Shown here piece after piece: positions 60,394-64,000 of a DNA stretch of 64,000 nucleotides. The DNA comes from Geodermatophilus sp. DSM 44513 (lineage in GTDB: Bacteria; Actinomycetota; Actinomycetes; Mycobacteriales; Geodermatophilaceae), in NCBI RefSeq assembly GCF_032460525.1, contig NZ_CP135963.1, positions 4,402,001 through 4,466,000 of the forward strand, given 5' to 3'. Position numbers and translations under genes: made by a program. Below the pieces are notes generated by a model. It saw nothing but the letters and a program-made list of their open reading frames with translations, ran no database searches and had not been told where the DNA came from. The first letter of the stretch is position 1, and every line of letters begins with the position of its first letter.

Positions 60394-60837
60394 ATGACCG
60401 CTGCGGCGGGCAACACGAACGGTGGAGCGCGGACCTGGCCGGAGCTCCTGGCGTTGGCGTTCGGCGCCGTCTACCTGCTGGTGGGCGTCGTCGGCTTCTT
60501 CATCACCGGTGTCGACGACTTCTTCGCCCACGACACCGGCGAGCAGCTGCTGTTCTTCGAGATCAACGGCATGCACAACGTGGTGCACATCCTGATCGGT
60601 GTGGCCGGGCTGGTGCTCGCCCGCACCCTGGCCGGGGCGCGCACCTACGGCTGGCTGCTGGCCGTCGGCTACGGCGCCGCGTTCGTCTACGGGCTGATCG
60701 CCATCGGCCAGACCTGGGACTTCCTGAGCCTCAACGCCGCGGACAACGTCCTGCACATCGCCACCGCGGCGGTGGGTCTGCTCATCGCCCTGGGCCCGGT
60801 GCGGACCGGCGTCGGCGACCACAGCACGCGCGTCTGA
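60394..60837 (+). CDS. DUF4383 membrane protein
   Basis: 147 residues with four membrane segments. LLALAFGAVYLLVGVVGFFITG, NGMHNVVHILIGVAGLVLARTL and NAADNVLHIATAAVGLLIALG (repeated N..HN(V)LHI pattern) define DUF4383. Function unknown, frequent in stress-tolerant actinobacteria. ATG has TGGAGG upstream. The stop codon begins element copy F. Confidence 0.9.
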   Translation: MTAAAGNTNGGARTWPELLALAFGAVYLLVGVVGFFITGVDDFFAHDTGEQLLFFEINGMHNVVHILIGVAGLVLARTLAGARTYGWLLAVGYGAAFVYGLIAIGQTWDFLSLNAADNVLHIATAAVGLLIALGPVRTGVGDHSTRV

Positions 60838-60897
60838 AGAAGGACCCCCTCGCCCCCCACCGCTCGCGAGCTCGCGGTGGGTCCCTGCGAGGGGGCC
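60835..60897 (+). repeat. stop-codon-associated structured element, copy F
   Basis: Starts with the TGA of the DUF4383 gene (TGAAGAAGGACC). Stem CCCTCGC (60847-60853) pairs with GCGAGGG (60887-60893), loop CCCCCACCGCTCGC-GA-GCTCGCGGTGGGTCCCT (two pieces), closing GGCC. The clearest copy of the family. Confidence 0.78.
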
Positions 60898-60998
60898 GGT
60901 TCCAGCGCGTCCCGGGGCCGGGTCCTACGAGGGGCCCGGCCTCCGGCGCGTGCGGACCCCGGGGAGACGCCGGTCACGGCGCCCTCTACCTTGCCCCC

Positions 60999-62210
60999 AT
61001 GGACTTCGCCCTCTCCGCACGAGCCGAGGACGTCTGCGGCCGGATGTGGGACTTCATGCGCGAGCAGGTCTTCCCCGCCGAGCCGGGGTACGAGAGCTGG
61101 CGCAAGGAACGCGGCCACGAGAACCACGAGCACCCGCCGGTGCTGGACGAGCTGAAGGTCGAGGCCCGCAAGCGGGGCCTGTGGAACCTCTTCCACCACG
61201 AGCTCGGCGGGCTGACCAACCTCGAGTACGCCTCGGTCGCCGAGGTCATGGGCTGGTCGCCGGTGATCGCCCCCGAGGTCACCAACTGCGGTGCCCCGGA
61301 CACCGGCAACATGGAGACACTCATGATGTTCGGCACCGCCGAGCAGAAGGAGCGCTGGCTGGAGCCCCTGCTCGAGGGGGAGATCCGGTCTGGCTTCGCG
61401 ATGACCGAGCCCGACGTCGCGTCCTCCGACGCCCGCAACATCCAGACCTCGATCGTCCGCGACGGCGACGACTACGTCATCAACGGCCGCAAGTGGTGGA
61501 TCACCGGCTCGGCCGACGACCGCTGCGCCATCTTCATCGTGATGGGCAAGACCGACCCCGACGGCGCCCCGCACCGGCAACAGTCGATGGTGCTGGTGCC
61601 CCGCGACACCCCGGGGCTGGAGATCGTCCGGCACCTGCCGGTCTTCGGCTACCAGGACCAGCACGGCCACTCCGAACTGCGGTTCACCGACGTGCGCGTG
61701 CCGGTCAGCAACATCCTGGCCGGCGAGGGCGACGGCTTCATGATCGCCCAGGCGCGGCTGGGCCCCGGCCGGATCCACCACTGCATGCGGGCCATCGGCA
61801 TGGCCGAACGAGCGCTGGCGCTCATGGTCGAGCGGTCCAAGGCGCGGGTGGCCTTCGGCCGCCCGCTGTCCGAGCAGGGCACCGTGCGCGAGGCGATCGC
61901 CCTGTCCCGGATGGAGATCGACCAGGCCCGCCTCTACGTGCTCAAGACCGCGGACCTGATCGACAAGTACGGCGCCAAGGGCGCCCGCACCGAGATCTCG
62001 GCCATCAAGGTGGCCACCCCGAGGGTCGCCCTCGACGTCATCGACCGGGCGATCCAGCTGCACGGCGGGGCGGGCGTCAGCGACGACACCGTGCTGGCCC
62101 GCTTCTACGCCAGCGCGCGGACGCTGCGGATCGTCGACGGCCCCGACGCCGTGCACATCCGCGGCGTGGCCAAGGAGGAGCTGGCGCGGGAGCGCCCCTA
62201 CGCCGGCTGA
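60999..62210 (+). CDS. acyl-CoA dehydrogenase, ACAD10/11-like
   Basis: 403 residues, an FAD enzyme of beta-oxidation type. FAMTEPDVASSDA and WWITGSAD are the FAD/substrate motifs, RVAFGRPLSEQG the mid region, QLHGGAGVSDDT the C-terminal helix. The place of the catalytic base in MCAD (YEGT) reads VDGPDAVH, with Asp instead of Glu, as in ACAD10/11 relatives that use Asp. Substrate chain unknown. The stop codon and last two codons are the first bases of a 7-copy repeat. Confidence 0.92.
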   Translation: MDFALSARAEDVCGRMWDFMREQVFPAEPGYESWRKERGHENHEHPPVLDELKVEARKRGLWNLFHHELGGLTNLEYASVAEVMGWSPVIAPEVTNCGAPDTGNMETLMMFGTAEQKERWLEPLLEGEIRSGFAMTEPDVASSDARNIQTSIVRDGDDYVINGRKWWITGSADDRCAIFIVMGKTDPDGAPHRQQSMVLVPRDTPGLEIVRHLPVFGYQDQHGHSELRFTDVRVPVSNILAGEGDGFMIAQARLGPGRIHHCMRAIGMAERALALMVERSKARVAFGRPLSEQGTVREAIALSRMEIDQARLYVLKTADLIDKYGAKGARTEISAIKVATPRVALDVIDRAIQLHGGAGVSDDTVLARFYASARTLRIVDGPDAVHIRGVAKEELARERPYAG

Positions 62211-62781
62211 CAGCCCGGGGAGCATCGCAGCGAGCGCCAGCGAGCGAGGAGCGGACCCGGGCGCGGAAGCCGGCCGAGGACAGCGCCGGCTGACAGCCCG
62301 GGGAGCATCGCAGCGAGCGCCAGCGAGCGAGGAGCGGACCCGGGCGCGGAAGCCGGCCGAGGACAGCGCCGGCTGACAGCCCGGGGAGCATCGCAGCGAG
62401 CGCCAGCGAGCGAGGAGCGGACCCGGGCGCGGAAGCCGGCCGAGGACAGCGCCGGCTGACAGCCCGGGGAGCATCGCAGCGAGCGCCAGCGAGCGAGGAG
62501 CGGACCCGGGCGCGGAAGCCGGCCGAGGACAGCGCCGGCTGACAGCCCGGGGAGCATCGCAGCGAGCGCCAGCGAGCGAGGAGCGGACCCGGGCGCGGAA
62601 GCCGGCCGAGGACAGCGCCGGCTGACAGCCCGGGGAGCATCGCAGCGAGCGCCAGCGAGCGAGGAGCGGACCCGGGCGCGGAAGCCGGCCGAGGACAGCG
62701 CCGGCTGACAGCCCGGGGAGCATCGCAGCGAGCGCCAGCGAGCGAGGAGCGGACCCGGGCGCGGAAGCCGGCCGAGGACAG
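62201..62781 (+). repeat. 83-bp tandem array, seven copies, at the 3' end of the acyl-CoA dehydrogenase gene
   Basis: Units start at 62201, 62284, 62367, 62450, 62533, 62616 and 62699, and a 10-base remnant follows at 62782. As far as I can read them, all copies are identical. Each starts CGCCGGCTGA, the last codons and stop of the gene, and contains GCATCGCAGCGAGCGCCAGC and GGAGCGGACCCGGGCGCGG pieces. 83 is not divisible by 3, so long reading frames through it on the other strand are artefacts. The gap 62211-62917 holds this array, a degenerate element copy (about 62789-62850) and a hairpin; no gene. Confidence 0.95.
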
Positions 62782-62852
62782 CGCCGGCTGAGGAAGGACT
62801 CGTCCTCCCCACCCTCACCGGCTCGGGGCGGTGCCCCGGACGGGGCGAGCGG

Positions 62853-62887
62853 GTGAGGCCGGTCCCGCACCGCGGGGCCGGCCTCAC
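62853..62887. terminator. hairpin after the array, before the small IDK gene
   Basis: GTGAGGCCGGTCCCG (62853-62867) pairs with CGGGGCCGGCCTCAC (62873-62887), one G-T pair, 5-base loop. Convergent position: serves the plus-strand acyl-CoA dehydrogenase transcript and the minus-strand small gene. Confidence 0.7.
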
Positions 62888-62917
62888 GGCGCTGCACGGC
62901 TCACACCGCCGCGCTGC

Positions 62918-63118
62918 TCACATCGCCATGCTGCCGCCGATCGCGCCGCCGGCGAGCTTGCCCTGCAGGGTGGCCTGGTCGAGGCCGACGGCGGACAGGG
63001 CGTCACTGTCGCGCTGCGTGTCGATCTGGTCGGGCAGCTGCGCGTCCACCTTCTCGGCGGTGTCGTTGTCACCCTCGCCGCGCAGCAGCTGCACGAGCTT
63101 CACCTTGTCGATCTGCAC
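62918..63118 (-). CDS. small IDK-type conserved protein (copy 2)
   Basis: 66 residues, starting VQIDKVKLVQLLRGEGDN, then TAEKVDAQLPDQIDTQRD and LSAVGLDQATLQGKLAGG. Same spacing as the protein at 30819, so the two are paralogues. No function known. GTG start at 63118 corresponds to the ATG of copy 1. Divergent from the sigma factor gene with a 181-base spacer. Confidence 0.72.
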   Translation of the reverse strand: MQIDKVKLVQLLRGEGDNDTAEKVDAQLPDQIDTQRDSDALSAVGLDQATLQGKLAGGAIGGSMAM

Positions 63119-63299
63119 GTCGCCTCCGTCCCCGGCGCTCCGGGCTGGGCGCCGTCCCAGCGGCGTGGTGCCCGTCACACCGGGCCCGAAACGCCGACCG
63201 GCACCGCCCCGGCGGACGGCACCCGGTCACGATCAGGTCACGGCGGCGTTCGTCCGCGGCCCGCCCGCGCGTCGGAGGGGTGACGACGAGGGGGAACGG

Positions 63300-63812
63300 G
63301 TGAGAGCACGAGACGAGGCGGCCTTCGAGGCGTTCGTCGCCGCACGGTCCGGCGAGCTGCTGCGCACCGCGGTGCTGCTCAGCCGCGACCGCGGGCACGC
63401 CGAGGACCTGCTGCAGACGGCTCTGGTGAAGGCCTACCGCCGGTGGTCACGGATCGCCGGCGAGGACCCCTACCCCTACGTGCGCCGCATCCTGGTGACC
63501 ACCGCGGCCGGCTGGTGGCGGCTGCGCAGCTCCCAGGAGGTCGTCGCGCTGCCCGCCGCGGAGCCGGCCGGCCCGGACGCCACCGAGGACGTCGCCGAGC
63601 GCGAGCGGGTCGCCGACGCGCTGGCCACCCTCCCGCCGCGGATGCGCGCCGTCCTGGTGTTGCGCTACGCCGAGGACCTCAGCGAGGCCGCCACCGCGGA
63701 CGCCCTGGGCTGCTCGGTGCACACGGTGCGCAGCCAGACCGTCCGCGGCCTCGCCCGGCTGCGCCTGCTGCTCGCCGACCCCGCCCCCGCCGCCCTGCTC
63801 GAGGAGTGCTGA
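63300..63812 (+). CDS. SigE-family ECF RNA polymerase sigma factor
   Basis: 170 residues. Region 2 is FEAFVAARSGELLRTAVLLSRDRGHAEDLLQTALVKAYRRW (start and end), and region 4 LPPRMRAVLVLRYAEDLSEAATADALGCSVHTVRSQTVRGLARLR. This is the SigE-70 (TIGR02983) actinobacterial group. GTG start with GAGGGGGAA upstream. Followed 1 base later by its membrane partner gene. Confidence 0.92.
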   Translation: MRARDEAAFEAFVAARSGELLRTAVLLSRDRGHAEDLLQTALVKAYRRWSRIAGEDPYPYVRRILVTTAAGWWRLRSSQEVVALPAAEPAGPDATEDVAERERVADALATLPPRMRAVLVLRYAEDLSEAATADALGCSVHTVRSQTVRGLARLRLLLADPAPAALLEEC

Positions 63813-63813
63813 C

Positions 63814-64000
63814 ATGCGGTCCGACCTCGAGGACCGGCTGCGCCGCGGGCTGCGCGCGACCGCCGACGACGTCCCGCCGGCGCCGTACGACCTGGCCGAC
63901 CGGGTGCGGTCCCGGGCGCGCCGGCAGCGGCGCACCCGGCTGGTCGCCACGGCCGCCGCCGCGGCCGCGGCGCTGGTGCTGGTCGGCGTGCCGGTGGCGG
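63814..64000 (+). CDS. putative membrane-anchored partner of the sigma factor (partial)
   Basis: 62 codons in the window: MRSDLEDRLRRGLRATADDVP, then RVRSRARRQRRTRLVATAAA and a hydrophobic helix (AAALVLVGVPVA). Cytosolic N-terminus plus one membrane helix directly after a SigE-family sigma gene fits an anti-sigma-like or associated membrane protein. The gene runs off the end. Confidence 0.7.
   Translation, partial: MRSDLEDRLRRGLRATADDVPPAPYDLADRVRSRARRQRRTRLVATAAAAAAALVLVGVPVA

Noticed and set aside
62201..62781. CRISPR array
   Set aside because: Units are head-to-tail identical with no spacers and no cas genes nearby; it is a simple tandem repeat.
62077..62897. Minus-strand frames with repeated LARWRSLRCSPGC text
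   Set aside because: Translation of the 83-bp array, which cycles through all three frames because 83 is not a multiple of 3. No start signal or family.

Overview
The window is about 75% G+C, uses many GTG starts, and packs genes into operons with 4-base ATGA or GTGA overlaps. Together with a mycofactocin locus, a form II cox-type molybdo-hydroxylase and actinobacterial stress and regulator families, this points to a high-GC actinomycete. Geodermatophilaceae (Blastococcus, Geodermatophilus, Modestobacter) is my best guess, by inference only. No rRNA, tRNA, CRISPR array or insertion sequence was found.

Layout. 1-5700: an alpha/beta hydrolase, then a minus-strand coxS-coxL-coxM-coxG operon for a molybdenum hydroxylase. 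5700-8240: a region with two IdeR/DtxR-like boxes, a siderophore-binding lipoprotein and an MFS exporter. 8455-20002: the mycofactocin locus. It holds mftR (+) divergent from mftA-mftB-mftC-OYE1 and, after two unrelated plus-strand genes, OYE2-mftE-cysteine hydrolase-mftF-GAF regulator. mftD and mftG are not in the window. 20244-24344: an NDMA-type (mycofactocin-dependent) methanol dehydrogenase followed by a hairpin, a MoxR ATPase with a histidine-rich tail and a VWA protein. 24948-28185: an iron-type alcohol dehydrogenase, a GAF histidine kinase and a LuxR response regulator in one operon. 28352-31028: a PLP enzyme and small membrane proteins, one frameshifted. 31066-35706: an FAD monooxygenase divergent from a zinc-type NDMA-dependent alcohol dehydrogenase, again followed by a hairpin, MoxR and VWA. 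35711-39621: a third MoxR-VWA pair with XdhC and a MOSC protein, resembling coxD-coxE-coxF maturation genes. 39775-48156: a PRC-barrel stress protein, DUF3097, an FtsX-type ABC exporter with PadR, a membrane protein with a GntR regulator, and an aldo-keto reductase. 48218-56531: MFS, moaA, moaD, CsbD, SMP-30, moaE, a mobA-like gene, modCBA and an HTH-TOBE regulator. 56626-64000: RecQ, a carbamoyltransferase, DUF4383, an acyl-CoA dehydrogenase with a 7 x 83 bp array at its 3' end, a small IDK protein and an ECF sigma factor with its partner.

Two themes connect the genes. The first is alcohol oxidation with mycofactocin: cofactor genes, two dedicated dehydrogenases, a sensor system and MoxR-VWA partners. 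The second is molybdenum: the cox hydroxylase, molybdate uptake, molybdopterin synthesis and XdhC/MoxR/VWA maturation.

The most unusual signal is a family of short structured elements, at least seven copies, that begin on or next to the stop codon of the preceding gene. Each has a conserved loop and a different, but always self-complementary, stem. One copy sits inside another, and the pair is translated as the tail of mftB. The second candidate new system is the repeated ADH-hairpin-MoxR-VWA module.
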